DNA of 64,000 nt from Nonomuraea sp. NBC_00507 (lineage in GTDB: Bacteria; Actinomycetota; Actinomycetes; Streptosporangiales; Streptosporangiaceae), in NCBI RefSeq assembly GCF_036013525.1, contig NZ_CP107853.1, forward strand, positions 9,052,001 through 9,116,000, written 5' to 3'. Shown here piece by piece: positions 1 through 8,658 of this stretch. Made by a program: the position numbers and the translations under genes. Within the stretch, counting starts at the first letter, position 1. The number at the start of each line of letters is the position of its first letter. The notes beneath the pieces are model-generated. The model did no database searches and had not been told where the DNA came from. It saw only the letters and a program-made list of their open reading frames with translations.

Positions 1-126
1 TCACGTACACGGCCGGGCGCTGTGGGTCGCTCCGTCGCCGGGCGCGCACGTCCCGCACCAGCAGCACCGCGTAGAACGCGATCGTCTCCCCCAGCGAACC
101 GGCGAACGCGCCAACGGCCTCGGGAG
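1..126 (-). CDS. possible partial membrane-protein gene at left edge
   Basis: One minus-strand frame stays open from about base 126 to the left edge, with a high-GC third position in nearly every codon. It encodes a short hydrophobic stretch (AGSLGETIAFYAVLLVRDV) followed by an Arg-rich tail, which looks like the end of a membrane helix. No ATG or GTG with a ribosome binding site precedes it, because the neighbouring DinB-like gene on the same strand ends at 135 in another frame. It may be a gene whose body lies outside the window, a remnant, or a chance open frame. I do not recognise a family. Confidence 0.3.
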   Translation of the reverse strand, partial: LPRPLARSPVRWGRRSRSTRCCWCGTCAPGDGATHSARPCT

Positions 127-134
127 TGGTTTTC

Positions 135-758
135 CTACACCCGGTCTTCGATCTCCCACACGTGGTCGATGACATGCCAGGCGATGCGCCTGATGGCATA
201 CCGCGGCGGCCATTTGGCCGTCTGGGGCGGGGCCCAGGACCGGGAGAGGACCTCGGCCAGCTCGGCACGCATGGCGTCACGGTCCGCGACCGAGGTGAAG
301 GGCTTGTGGCGGACGTCGACCATGCGGGCGTAGCCGCGCTCGGCCTCCACCACGTGATCCACGATCTTGCTGCGGTCCCGCCCGCCCCCGCGCGGGCCCT
401 TGCGGAGCTCTTCCGGGGAGGCGGCGGCGACCTCGTCGAACAGGTCCCAGGCGGCACGCATCAGGGCGACCTGGCGCGCGGCCTCGTCGGCGGGCAGCGG
501 CTCCTGGTCCAGGTCGGGCACCGCGTACGGCACGCCGAAGTCGGACGTGGGACTGCCGGGCACCCGGGCCACCACCACCGGGTCGCCCGGCGAGAAGGGC
601 AGGCCGGCGCGCTCGGCCACGACGCGGTAGCGGGGCACGTAGTCCATGAGGCGGTCGATGGCCGCCTCCTCACCCTTGGCGATCCGGCACCAGCCGGGCC
701 AGTCGAGCGAGCAGGCGAACACCTTCTTGGGGCCGATCTCCAGGTACAGGCGGGTCAT
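135..758 (-). CDS. DinB-like metal-binding four-helix protein
   Basis: The product has 207 residues. Its C-terminal two thirds look like the DinB/YfiT fold: a helix with DHVVEAERGYARMV near residue 132 and a final helix with AWHVIDHVWEIEDR, supplying the spaced histidines typical of the metal site. The N-terminal 60 residues describe a small strand-rich segment beginning MTRLYLEIGPKKVFAC. In actinomycetes such proteins are often mycothiol- or damage-associated, but no substrate can be assigned. The gene starts with ATG and is transcribed away from the HAD phosphatase gene's 3' end, only 43 bp distant. The fold assignment rests on motif spacing; function is unknown. Confidence 0.6.
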   Translation of the reverse strand: MTRLYLEIGPKKVFACSLDWPGWCRIAKGEEAAIDRLMDYVPRYRVVAERAGLPFSPGDPVVVARVPGSPTSDFGVPYAVPDLDQEPLPADEAARQVALMRAAWDLFDEVAAASPEELRKGPRGGGRDRSKIVDHVVEAERGYARMVDVRHKPFTSVADRDAMRAELAEVLSRSWAPPQTAKWPPRYAIRRIAWHVIDHVWEIEDRV

Positions 759-801
759 GACATATCAGCGTCCCATCTATACCTGTCAGCAGGGGTCAGG
801 T

Positions 802-1581
802 TCAGATGAGGTCGATGAGGTCGGCCACCGAGTCGACGACGAGGGAGGGCCGGTAGGGGTAGCGGTCGATCTCCTCGCGCCGGGTGACGCCGGTGAGGAC
901 GAGGATGGTGTAAAGACCGGCCTCCATGCCGCACACGATGTCGGTGTCCATGCGGTCGCCGATCATCGCGGTGGTCTCGCTGTGGCCCTCGATGTCATTG
1001 AGCGCGCTGCGCATCATGCGGGGGTTGGGCTTGCCGACGAAGTAGGGGGCGACGCCGGTGGCCTTGGTGATGAGCGCGGCCACGGCGCCGCAGGCCGGCA
1101 GGGAGCCCTCGGTGGAGGGGCCGATGGGGTCGGGGTTGGTGGCGATGAAGCGTGCGCCGCCCTCGATGAGGCGGATGGCGCGGGTGATCTGGGTGAAGCT
1201 GTAGGTGCGGGTCTCGCCGAGCACCACGTAGTCGGGGTCGAGGTCGGTGAGGATGTAGCCGGCCCCGTGCAGGGCCGTGGTCAGCCCGGCCTCGCCGATC
1301 ACGTAAGCCGACCCGCCCGGCCGCTGGTCGTCGAGGAATTGGGCGGTGGCCAGCGCGGAGGTCCAGATGGACGCGGCGGGCACGTCCAGTCCCGCGCCGG
1401 CCAGCCGCACGGACAGGTCGCGCTGGGTGTAGATCGAGTTGTTGGTGAGGACCCGGAACTTCTTGCCGGATTCGCTGAGCCGTTTGATGAATTCGTCCGC
1501 CCCGGGAACCGGCCGTCCCTCGTGGACGAGGACGCCGTCCATGTCGGACAACCAGGAGTCGATCCGCTTACGCTGAGTCAC
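802..1581 (-). CDS. HAD-IIA family phosphatase (NagD-like)
   Basis: The 259-residue product carries the haloacid dehalogenase motifs in order: DMDGVL near residues 13-18 (nucleophile Asp13, acid/base Asp15), LTNNS near 45-49, GKPNPRMM near 180, and GDRMDTDI near 205. The cap arrangement and length match subclass IIA (NagD / p-nitrophenylphosphatase type), which dephosphorylates small sugar or nucleotide phosphates in the cytosol. I chose the GTG start at 1581 because the HAD motif begins twelve residues later; the frame is open much farther upstream but that part runs antisense to the M20 gene. The specific substrate is unknown. Confidence 0.88.
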   Translation of the reverse strand: MTQRKRIDSWLSDMDGVLVHEGRPVPGADEFIKRLSESGKKFRVLTNNSIYTQRDLSVRLAGAGLDVPAASIWTSALATAQFLDDQRPGGSAYVIGEAGLTTALHGAGYILTDLDPDYVVLGETRTYSFTQITRAIRLIEGGARFIATNPDPIGPSTEGSLPACGAVAALITKATGVAPYFVGKPNPRMMRSALNDIEGHSETTAMIGDRMDTDIVCGMEAGLYTILVLTGVTRREEIDRYPYRPSLVVDSVADLIDLI

Positions 1582-1633
1582 CCGGCCATCGTACCGAGCG
1601 CGCCCTGTCGACTTCCGTGCCGGTACGTGAACA

Positions 1634-2833
1634 ATGTTCTTCATGTCGTTCACTGAATCCGCGCTGGACATGCGGGACGAGCTGGTCCGCCTCAGGCACT
1701 CCCTCCACACCACTCCCGAGCTGGGTCTGCACCTTCCACGAACCCAGGAGAAGGTGCTGGCGGCGCTGGACGGACTGCCGCTGGAGATCAAGACGGGCAC
1801 GGCGCTCAGCTCGGTGACCGCCGTGTTGCGCGGCGGCCGGCCGGGCCCGGCGGTGCTGCTGCGCGGGGACATGGACGCGTTGCCCGTGACGGAGAAGAAC
1901 GACCTGCCGTACGTCTCCCAGTTGCCCGGCCAGATGCACGCGTGCGGGCACGACCTGCACACCGCGATGCTGGCGGGTGCGGCGCACCTGCTGAGCGCGC
2001 GGCGCGAGGAGCTGGCCGGCGATGTGATCTTCATGTTCCAGCCGGGCGAGGAGGGGCACGACGGCGCCAAGCACATGATCGCCGAGGGTGTGCTGGAGGC
2101 GGCGGGCGCGCGCCCGGTCGCGGCGTACGGCATGCACGTCGTGTCGGCGATGTTGCCCCACGGGCTGTTCGCCTCCCGCCCTGGGCCGATCATGGCGGCG
2201 GCGGACGTGTTCTGCGTGACGGTGAAGGGGCGCGGCGGGCACGGCTCCACCCCGCACCGGGCGCTGGACCCGATCCAGGCGGGGTGCGAGATGGTGAGCG
2301 CGCTGCAGACGATGGTGACCAGGACGTTCGACGTGTTCGACCCGGTGGTGGTGACGGTGGGCAGCTTCCACGGCGGGTCGGCGGACAACGTGATCCCGGA
2401 CGAGGCCAGGTTCGAGGCCACGGTGCGCACGTTCAGCAAGGACAACCGGACGCTGGTCAAGCGCAGGCTGGTGGAGCTGGTGCAGGGCATTGCGGCGGCG
2501 CACGGGCTGGAGGTCGAGGCGTCGTTCGGGATGGGCTACCCGGTGACGGTGAACGACCAGAGCGAGGCCGAGTTCGTGGGGAGGACGGCCGACGAGTTGT
2601 TCGGCGCCGGCCGGTATTTCGTCTCGCCGCAGCCGGTGATGGGGTCGGAGGACTTCTCGTACGTGCTGGAGGAGGTGCCGGGGGCGTTCGTCTTCCTGGG
2701 CGCGTGCCCGCCGGACCGGGACCCGGCCACGGCGCCGTACAACCACTCGCCGGAGGCCGTCTTCGATGACGCGGTGCTGCCGGACGGCGCCGCGCTCTAC
2801 GCCACTCTCGCCTCCACACGTCTCGCCCCGTGA
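1634..2833 (+). CDS. M20 family metal-dependent amidohydrolase (HipO-like)
   Basis: About 399 residues (396 if the second ATG at 1643 is used, which gives the more usual MSFTES N-terminus). The M20D signature is complete: GDMDALPV near 80, [11 protein letters not shown] near 105 supplying metal ligands, [11 protein letters not shown] near 140, the dimerisation-domain GRGGHGS near 200, and SEDFSY near 345. The family removes N-acyl groups from amino acids such as hippurate or N-acetyl amino acids. The gene is followed by the alcohol dehydrogenase with a 4-bp GTGA overlap, so the two are probably co-transcribed. Substrate unknown; proximity to a cell-wall salvage locus might be incidental. Confidence 0.88.
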   Translation: MFFMSFTESALDMRDELVRLRHSLHTTPELGLHLPRTQEKVLAALDGLPLEIKTGTALSSVTAVLRGGRPGPAVLLRGDMDALPVTEKNDLPYVSQLPGQMHACGHDLHTAMLAGAAHLLSARREELAGDVIFMFQPGEEGHDGAKHMIAEGVLEAAGARPVAAYGMHVVSAMLPHGLFASRPGPIMAAADVFCVTVKGRGGHGSTPHRALDPIQAGCEMVSALQTMVTRTFDVFDPVVVTVGSFHGGSADNVIPDEARFEATVRTFSKDNRTLVKRRLVELVQGIAAAHGLEVEASFGMGYPVTVNDQSEAEFVGRTADELFGAGRYFVSPQPVMGSEDFSYVLEEVPGAFVFLGACPPDRDPATAPYNHSPEAVFDDAVLPDGAALYATLASTRLAP

Positions 2834-3795
2834 AAGCGTGGGTGGTGCGCGAGCCGGGGCCGATGGCGTCCGGGCCGCTGGCGCTGATCGAGCGGGAGAC
2901 GCCCGAGCCCGGCCCTGACGAGGTGCTGGTACGGGTGGAGGCATGCGGCGTGTGCCGTACCGACCTGCACCTGGCCGAGGGCGATCTCCAGCCGCGGCGG
3001 CCGCTCACCACCCCCGGCCACCAGGCGGTCGGCCGGGTCGTGGGCACCGGGCAGCGGGTCGGCGTGGCCTGGCTCCGCTCCACCTGCGGGACGTGCCGGT
3101 ATTGCGCCAGGGGGATGGAGAACCTCTGCCCGGACTCCACCTACACGGGGTGGGACGCCGACGGCGGGTTCGCCGAATATCTGACGGCGCCCGCCGGCTA
3201 CGTCTATCCCCTGCCGGATGACGTGCCCGCCGAGCGGCTGGCGCCGCTGCTGTGCGCGGGCATCATCGGCTACCGGGCGCTGGCGCGATGTGATCTGCCG
3301 CCGGGTGGACGGCTCGGCATCTACGGGTTCGGGGCGTCGGCGCATCTGACCGCGCAGGCGGCCATCGCGCAGGGCGCCACGGTGCACGCGGTGAGCAGGT
3401 CGGCCGCGTCCCGGCAATTGGCGCTGGAGCTGGGGGCGGCCTCGGCCGGTGACCGGCCGCCGGAGCCGCTGGACGCGGCGATCCTGTTCGCGCCGGTGGG
3501 CGATCTGGTGCCGCCCGCGCTGGAGGCGCTCGACCGCGGAGGAACCCTCGCCATCGCCGGGATCCACCTGACCGACGTCCCGGTGCTGAACTACGACCGG
3601 CACCTGTTCCAGGAGCGCACCCTGCGCAGTGTCACCGCCAACACCAGGGCCGACGGGCGGGCATATCTGGAGCTCGCTCTGGCGCATCCGCCGCGCGTGA
3701 AAATCGCGCCCTACCCCTTCGGCGCCGCCGCTCAGGCGCTCACTGATCTGGCAAATGACCAGGTCAACGGGGCCGCCGTACTGATCATGACGTGA
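2830..3795 (+). CDS. zinc-dependent alcohol dehydrogenase family protein
   Basis: The 321-residue product is a medium-chain dehydrogenase. The catalytic-zinc segment CGVCRTDLH (near 38) and GHQAVGRVV (near 62), the structural zinc cluster [15 protein letters not shown] (near 82-97), and a Rossmann glycine motif YGFGASAH (near 160) are all present. It resembles the AdhA-like, bacterial zinc-type alcohol dehydrogenases. The GTG start overlaps the stop of the M20 gene, implying translational coupling. It is slightly shorter than the usual 330-350 residues but no key element is missing. The physiological alcohol or aldehyde is not evident. Confidence 0.87.
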   Translation: MKAWVVREPGPMASGPLALIERETPEPGPDEVLVRVEACGVCRTDLHLAEGDLQPRRPLTTPGHQAVGRVVGTGQRVGVAWLRSTCGTCRYCARGMENLCPDSTYTGWDADGGFAEYLTAPAGYVYPLPDDVPAERLAPLLCAGIIGYRALARCDLPPGGRLGIYGFGASAHLTAQAAIAQGATVHAVSRSAASRQLALELGAASAGDRPPEPLDAAILFAPVGDLVPPALEALDRGGTLAIAGIHLTDVPVLNYDRHLFQERTLRSVTANTRADGRAYLELALAHPPRVKIAPYPFGAAAQALTDLANDQVNGAAVLIMT

Positions 3796-3808
3796 AGTTT
3801 TACTTGAC
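3792..3808. promoter_or_regulatory. imperfect palindrome upstream of ABC importer
   Basis: GTGAAGTTTTACTTGAC forms a dyad GTGAAGT-TTT-ACTTGAC with one mismatch between the arms. It overlaps the stop codon of the dehydrogenase gene and lies about 70-85 bp ahead of the predicted promoter of the importer operon. The AT-rich core stands out in this GC-rich genome. It may be an operator for a regulator encoded elsewhere; no regulator gene is in this locus. Confidence 0.35.
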
Positions 3809-3875
3809 GGCGCTTAGTTCCACTCCGCACACTCATGAAGGAAAGTTACATTAGCCTCACAACCTGTGGAGATTA

Positions 3876-3904
3876 TTGACGCGGATGTGGCGCGATCATA
3901 GTGT
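3876..3904 (+). promoter_or_regulatory. sigma-70-type promoter of the importer operon
   Basis: TTGACG at 3876-3881 and TAGTGT at 3899-3904 are separated by exactly 17 bases, fitting the housekeeping promoter of actinomycetes. Transcription would start near 3911, leaving about 30 nt before the ATG at 3941 with a GGAG ribosome binding site at 3932-3935. Confidence 0.55.
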
Positions 3905-3940
3905 CCGGTCAATCCCTAGAGACATCCCCCGGAGCGGCAA

Positions 3941-5758
3941 ATGAAGCGACTTGCAGCGGTAGTGGCGGTGCTGGGCCTGGCCGCCGCGACAGCGGCGTGC
4001 AGCGGCGGCCCCACCAAGTCCGGCGGCTCGGGCGGCGGTGGCGGCCTGTTCACCACGGTCGACGTGCTCAAGCCCGGCCTCGACGCCAGCGGCCCCGCGA
4101 ACCCCTGGGCCCCTAAGGGCAACTCTTTCCTGGGCTACAACGCGATGAAGCTCGGCTGGGTCAGGAACCATCTTACCGACCCCAACCAGTTCTACCCGGG
4201 CATCGCGGCGAAGTGGGACATCGCTCCCGACAACTCCTCGATCACCCTCCACCTGCAGCCGAACGGCAAGTGGTCCGACGGCAAGCCGGTGACCGCCGAG
4301 GACGTCAAGCTGTCCCTGGGCATCGCCTACACGACCGGCAGCACCGCGTTCGCGGTCACGCCGGGCGCCGCCGGCGCGGCGGCCGACATCCAGGTCGTCG
4401 ACGACAAGACCGTCAAGATCACCCAGGACATGAGCAACCCCAGCGCGAAGTTCGCCCGGGGTGTCATGGACAGCTTCGTCGTCCCCGCGCATGTGTGGAG
4501 CAGCGTGCTGCCCGCCGACTTCTGGGACAAGCTCAAGGCCTCCAAGGGCACCGGCGCCGAGGCCGACAAGGCGCGCGAGGAGATCCTCGCCATCGGCCAG
4601 AAGGTCCTCGCCTTCGCCCCGCCGAAGGACGTCTCCGGCGGCCCGTTCGTGCTGGAGCGCGTCAACCCCGGCGAGGCGCTGCTGCTGAAGAACAAGAACT
4701 TCTACAACGCCGCGAACATCGTTCCCGACCAGGTGAAGTTCCTCAACTACAGCGGCAACGAGCAGATCTGGAACTACCTGAGCGCCGGTAAGCTTGACCA
4801 GGCCGGCTTCACCGCCATGCCTACCGATGTGATGAACCGGATCAAGCAGGCGCCGGGCTCCAACGTCATCAGGGGCTTCTCGCCGGTGGCCGTCGGCATG
4901 GCGTTCAACCAGGCGAAGAAGCCGTACGACAACGTGCACGTGCGCCGCGGCCTGGCCTACCTGATCGACCGCGACCAGGTGACCAAGGTGGCCTCGCCCG
5001 AGGGCGGCACCCCGGCCGTGACGACCTCCGGCATCCACCAGAAGCCGGCCCAGGAGTGGATCGGCTCGGAGCTGGCCGCCCTGGAGCCGTACAAGCACGA
5101 CGTCGCCAAGGCGGAGGCCGAGTTCAAGGAGGCCGGCCTGCAGAAGAAGGACGGCAAGTGGACGCTGGCCGACGGCAAGCCGTGGAAGGTCACCATGACC
5201 GCGCCCGCGCCGTTCTCCGACTGGATCTCCGCGCAGGAGAACATCAAGAGCCAGCTGGTCGCGAACGGCGTGGACGCCGAGGTCGTGACCGTCGCGGACT
5301 ACCCGGTCTACTTGGAGGAGCTCTCGGCCGGCAAGTACGACGTCGGCTTCTGGCTGATGGCGCTCGGCCCCGCGCCGTACGACATCTTCCAGCGCCTCTA
5401 CGGCGCCTCCAACGGCTGGACCAACGTCGCCGGCAAGGTCGCGCACAGCGCGCCGGGCAAGGGCGGCAACTGGATGGGCAGCGCTGAGGAGATCGACGTC
5501 GAAGGCATCGGCAAGGTCAACCCCGGTGAGCTGACCGCCAAGCTGAACGCGGTCTCCGCCGAGGAGGCCAAGCCGATCATGGCCCAACTGGCCAAGACCG
5601 CCAACCAGGATCTCCCCGCGATCCAGCTGTGGGACTACGTCAACACCCAGTTCACCAACACCACCCGGTTCGGTGGCTGGCCCGAGCAAGACGCCGATGT
5701 GCTGCGCCTCCCCGCGGGGGTGTGGATGCAGCTCGGCATGGTCAAGAAGAAGCAGTAA
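3941..5758 (+). CDS. ABC transporter substrate-binding lipoprotein, family 5
   Basis: A 605-residue solute receptor that starts with a lipoprotein signal peptide; the lipobox Cys is residue 20 (ATAAC), followed by a Ser/Gly-rich linker. The rest fits the SBP_bac_5 (DppA/OppA) fold, with PNGKWSDGKPVTAEDVKLS near 107 and VHVRRGLAYLIDRDQV near 330 being typical. This family captures peptides, oligosaccharides or muropeptides outside the membrane. It heads a tight run of permease, permease, ATPase, ATPase (5762-9665). Because the operon leads into muramidase and MurNAc-6-P etherase genes, I infer a cell-wall fragment or muropeptide ligand; family membership alone does not prove it. Confidence 0.9.
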   Translation: MKRLAAVVAVLGLAAATAACSGGPTKSGGSGGGGGLFTTVDVLKPGLDASGPANPWAPKGNSFLGYNAMKLGWVRNHLTDPNQFYPGIAAKWDIAPDNSSITLHLQPNGKWSDGKPVTAEDVKLSLGIAYTTGSTAFAVTPGAAGAAADIQVVDDKTVKITQDMSNPSAKFARGVMDSFVVPAHVWSSVLPADFWDKLKASKGTGAEADKAREEILAIGQKVLAFAPPKDVSGGPFVLERVNPGEALLLKNKNFYNAANIVPDQVKFLNYSGNEQIWNYLSAGKLDQAGFTAMPTDVMNRIKQAPGSNVIRGFSPVAVGMAFNQAKKPYDNVHVRRGLAYLIDRDQVTKVASPEGGTPAVTTSGIHQKPAQEWIGSELAALEPYKHDVAKAEAEFKEAGLQKKDGKWTLADGKPWKVTMTAPAPFSDWISAQENIKSQLVANGVDAEVVTVADYPVYLEELSAGKYDVGFWLMALGPAPYDIFQRLYGASNGWTNVAGKVAHSAPGKGGNWMGSAEEIDVEGIGKVNPGELTAKLNAVSAEEAKPIMAQLAKTANQDLPAIQLWDYVNTQFTNTTRFGGWPEQDADVLRLPAGVWMQLGMVKKKQ

Positions 5759-5761
5759 TAC

Positions 5762-6772
5762 ATGGTTGTCATCGCACGCAGGCTCGCGGGCCATCTGGCC
5801 CGCGGAGTCGTCATGATCCTGGTCGTCGCCACGATCAGTTTCTTCATCGTCAGGAGCATCCCCGGCGATCCCGTCGCCGCGCACACGCAGAAACTGATCG
5901 AGCAGGGCATGTCGCCCGAGGCGGCCGAGCAGGCCACGCGTGTGCTGTACGGGTTCCAGCCGAAGGGCTCCCTCTGGGAGCAGTACGGGGACTACGTCTC
6001 CGGGCTGTTCACCTTCGACCTCGGCCAGTCCATCACCCACGCCGGCGCACCGGTCACGGACGTGCTGGCCGAGGCGGCCAAGTGGACCGTTCTACCGGTG
6101 CTGGCCGGGACGCTGCTGAGCTTCCTCGTCGGCATCATCATGGGCGTCTACGCGGCCATCAAGCGCAGCGGCAAGCTCGGCGACGCGCTGGCGATCTCCG
6201 GGTCGCTGCTGCACGGCGTGCCCCAGTACGTGCTGGGGCTGCTGCTCACCACGATCTTCGCCACGCTCATCCCGATCCTGCCGAGCGACGGGCCCGTGGA
6301 CATCCTGTATGAGCCCGGGTTCAACGCCGGCTACATCGGCTCGCTGGTCCAGCACGCGGTGCTGCCGGTGGCGACGTACGCGCTGTCGGCGTACGGCGGC
6401 TGGATCCTGGCGATGAAGTCCAGTGTCGTCACGGTGCTCGGCGACGACTTCATCCTGGCCGCCGAGCTGCGCGGGATGAAGCGCTCGATCATCTTCAGGT
6501 ACATCGCGCGCAACGCGATCCTGCCGCTGTTCACGATCCTGGCGCTGTCGCTGGGTCTGCTGCTGGGCGGCGCGGTGTTCATCGAGCGCATCTTCAACTA
6601 CCCAGGGCTCGGGAAGCTGCTGCTCGACAGCATCACGATGCGCGACTACGCGCTGATGGGCGGGGCGTTCCTGCTGATCACAGTCGCGATCATCGTGGCG
6701 AACATCCTCGCCGACCTGTTCTACAGCGTGATCGACCCGCGGGTCCGCAGCGGTGAGGAGGTGTCCGCATGA
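5762..6772 (+). CDS. ABC transporter permease, DppB/OppB type
   Basis: 336 residues with about six membrane segments, the first at residues 12-32 (MILVVATISFFIV). The binding-protein-dependent permease EAA loop is visible as AAELRGMKRSIIFRYIARN near 235-255, which contacts the ATPase subunits. It starts 3 bp after the lipoprotein gene stop and overlaps the next permease by 4 bp (ATGA), so it belongs to the same transcript. The two-permease, two-ATPase arrangement is that of peptide/oligosaccharide importers. Confidence 0.92.
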   Translation: MVVIARRLAGHLARGVVMILVVATISFFIVRSIPGDPVAAHTQKLIEQGMSPEAAEQATRVLYGFQPKGSLWEQYGDYVSGLFTFDLGQSITHAGAPVTDVLAEAAKWTVLPVLAGTLLSFLVGIIMGVYAAIKRSGKLGDALAISGSLLHGVPQYVLGLLLTTIFATLIPILPSDGPVDILYEPGFNAGYIGSLVQHAVLPVATYALSAYGGWILAMKSSVVTVLGDDFILAAELRGMKRSIIFRYIARNAILPLFTILALSLGLLLGGAVFIERIFNYPGLGKLLLDSITMRDYALMGGAFLLITVAIIVANILADLFYSVIDPRVRSGEEVSA

Positions 6773-7668
6773 GCGTTCTCCTGGAGAGCTCATCCACCAG
6801 CGCCGCGATGCGCCGCAACTTCTGGCGGGGCGTCTGGCGGGTCATGAAGCGCAAGCCCAGCCGCCTGGTGGGCGCGGCGCTCATGATCGGGTTCGCGTTC
6901 ATGGGCGTGTTCGGGCCGATGTTCTACCCGAACCCGCTGCCCGGCGACGCTGACCAGATCACCAGGCCGCCGAGCTGGGAGCACTGGCTCGGCACCGATG
7001 ACCAGGGCAGGGACGTCATCGCGCTGGTCGTGACCGGGTCACGCTATGTGCTGCTCGCGGCGCTCGTCACCGCCGTCATCACGGTGGTCGTGGGCGCCGG
7101 GCTCGGGCTGTTCGCCGGCTTCAAGCGGGGCCGCTGGGACACGATCCTCATGCGGCTGACCGACATGAAGCTGACCATTCCCGGTCTGCCGCTGCTGCTG
7201 GTCCTGTCCACCGTGTGGAAGTTCAGCAGCGCCGTGCAGATGGGCCTGGTGCTGGGGCTGCTCAGCTGGGGCGGCGTGGCGCGGGCGGTGCGGTCGCAGA
7301 CGCTCTCGCTGCGCGAGCGCGGGTTCATCGAGGCGGCGCGCGGGCTCGGGCTCTCCACTACGCACATCGTGGGCAAGGAGCTGCTGCCGAGCATGGCGCC
7401 GTACATCGCGATGAACATGCTGATCGCGATCACCGGCGGCGTGTACGCGCAGGTCGGCCTGTTCTTCCTGGGTGTCCTGCCGTACGAGTCGAACAACTGG
7501 GGCCAGATGCTCAACACGGCCGTGTTCCGCTCCGGAGCGCTGACCGTGCCGAGCGCGCTCGGCTTCCTGCTCGGGCCGCTGCTGGCGATCCTGCTGCTGA
7601 CCCTGGCCATCGTGCTCGTGGTCGACGCCATGGACGAGATCTTCAACCCCCGGCTGCGTGAGGAGTAA
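6769..7668 (+). CDS. ABC transporter permease, DppC/OppC type
   Basis: 299 residues. An N-terminal cytoplasmic region precedes the first helix near residue 40 (MIGFAFMGVFGPMF), then a conserved HWLGTDDQGRDV segment typical of DppC-type subunits, and five further helices. The EAA motif IEAARGLGLSTTHIVGKE is near residues 185-203. The ATG overlaps the stop of the preceding permease gene. It is the second membrane half of the importer. Confidence 0.92.
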   Translation: MSVLLESSSTSAAMRRNFWRGVWRVMKRKPSRLVGAALMIGFAFMGVFGPMFYPNPLPGDADQITRPPSWEHWLGTDDQGRDVIALVVTGSRYVLLAALVTAVITVVVGAGLGLFAGFKRGRWDTILMRLTDMKLTIPGLPLLLVLSTVWKFSSAVQMGLVLGLLSWGGVARAVRSQTLSLRERGFIEAARGLGLSTTHIVGKELLPSMAPYIAMNMLIAITGGVYAQVGLFFLGVLPYESNNWGQMLNTAVFRSGALTVPSALGFLLGPLLAILLLTLAIVLVVDAMDEIFNPRLREE

Positions 7669-7671
7669 TAC

Positions 7672-8658
7672 GTGCCGAACCAAGCGCCGGGAGTGCGCAT
7701 CGACGGCCTCACGGTCGTCTACAAGACCCCCGCGGGCGAGCTGCCCGCCGTCCGGGACATCAGCCTGACGCTGGAGCCCGGCACCATCACCGGCATCGTC
7801 GGCGAGTCCGGCTCCGGTAAGTCCACGTTGGCGTTGTCGCTGCTCAACGCGGTCCAGCCGCCGGGCAGGATCGCCGCGGGCAGCGTCGACATCGACGGGC
7901 TCGGCGACGTGGTCGCGCTGCGCGGCGAGGACCTGCGCAAGGCCCGCGGCAAGCACGTCGGGTACGTCTTCCAGGCGGCGCAGAACTCTCTCAACCCGCT
8001 CAAGACGGTCGGCAAGCAGCTGCTCGACCTGGGCCGCTCGCACGGCGTGGACGACCTGCGCGGCCTGGTGCGCGAGGCCAAGGAGTTGCTCGGCCGCATG
8101 GGACTGGACGGGGCCAGGGTGCTGGACTCGCACCAGCACGAGCTGTCCGGCGGTATGCGGCAGCGGGTCGGCATCATGCTGGCCTTGGTGCTCAACGCCC
8201 ACCTGGTGGTGCTGGACGAGCCGACGACCGCGCTCGACATGATCACGCAGGCCAATATCCTGAAGATCGTGCGCGAAGTGCACGCCGAGCGCGGCCTCAC
8301 GACCCTGGTGATCACGCACGACATCGGCGTGGTGGCCGAGGTCGCCGACCGGCTGGCCGTCATGTACGGCGGCCGCCTGGTCGAGCAGGGCCCCACCAGG
8401 CAGGTGCTGGGCGCGCCGCGGCACCCGTACACCAGGGGTCTGATCAAGGCCATTCCGCGGCTCGTCGGCGACATCGCCGAGGCGCAGGCGCTGCCGGGAC
8501 GGCCGCCGACGCTGGTGACCGTGCCGAAGGAGGGCTGCGTGTTCAGAGAGCGCTGCCCGCTGCGCATGGACGTCTGCGACACCGTGGATCCCGAGGCGCT
8601 GTCCGAGGGGCCGCGCGTCGTGGCCTGCCATGCCGTGAACGTGAAGGAGCATGCGTGA
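7672..8658 (+). CDS. ABC transporter ATP-binding protein, DppD type
   Basis: 328 residues. Walker A GESGSGKST near 44, signature LSGGMRQR near 160, Walker B LVVLDEPTTALD near 180 and the switch His in VITHD near 215 are intact. A C-terminal Cys-containing oligopeptide-transport domain (CVFRERCPLRMDVC, near 286) is present, as usual for this subfamily and often linked to an iron-sulfur cluster. The GTG start lies 3 bp after the permease stop, and the end overlaps the second ATPase. It energises import together with its partner. Confidence 0.92.
   Translation: MPNQAPGVRIDGLTVVYKTPAGELPAVRDISLTLEPGTITGIVGESGSGKSTLALSLLNAVQPPGRIAAGSVDIDGLGDVVALRGEDLRKARGKHVGYVFQAAQNSLNPLKTVGKQLLDLGRSHGVDDLRGLVREAKELLGRMGLDGARVLDSHQHELSGGMRQRVGIMLALVLNAHLVVLDEPTTALDMITQANILKIVREVHAERGLTTLVITHDIGVVAEVADRLAVMYGGRLVEQGPTRQVLGAPRHPYTRGLIKAIPRLVGDIAEAQALPGRPPTLVTVPKEGCVFRERCPLRMDVCDTVDPEALSEGPRVVACHAVNVKEHA

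Noticed and set aside
1582..2490. N-terminal extension of the HAD phosphatase frame
   Set aside because: The frame is open for 300 more codons but this part is antisense to the M20 gene and the HAD domain starts right after GTG 1581.
3896..6040. 714-codon open frame on the minus strand
   Set aside because: It mirrors the receptor lipoprotein gene, whose signal peptide and family motifs are on the other strand.
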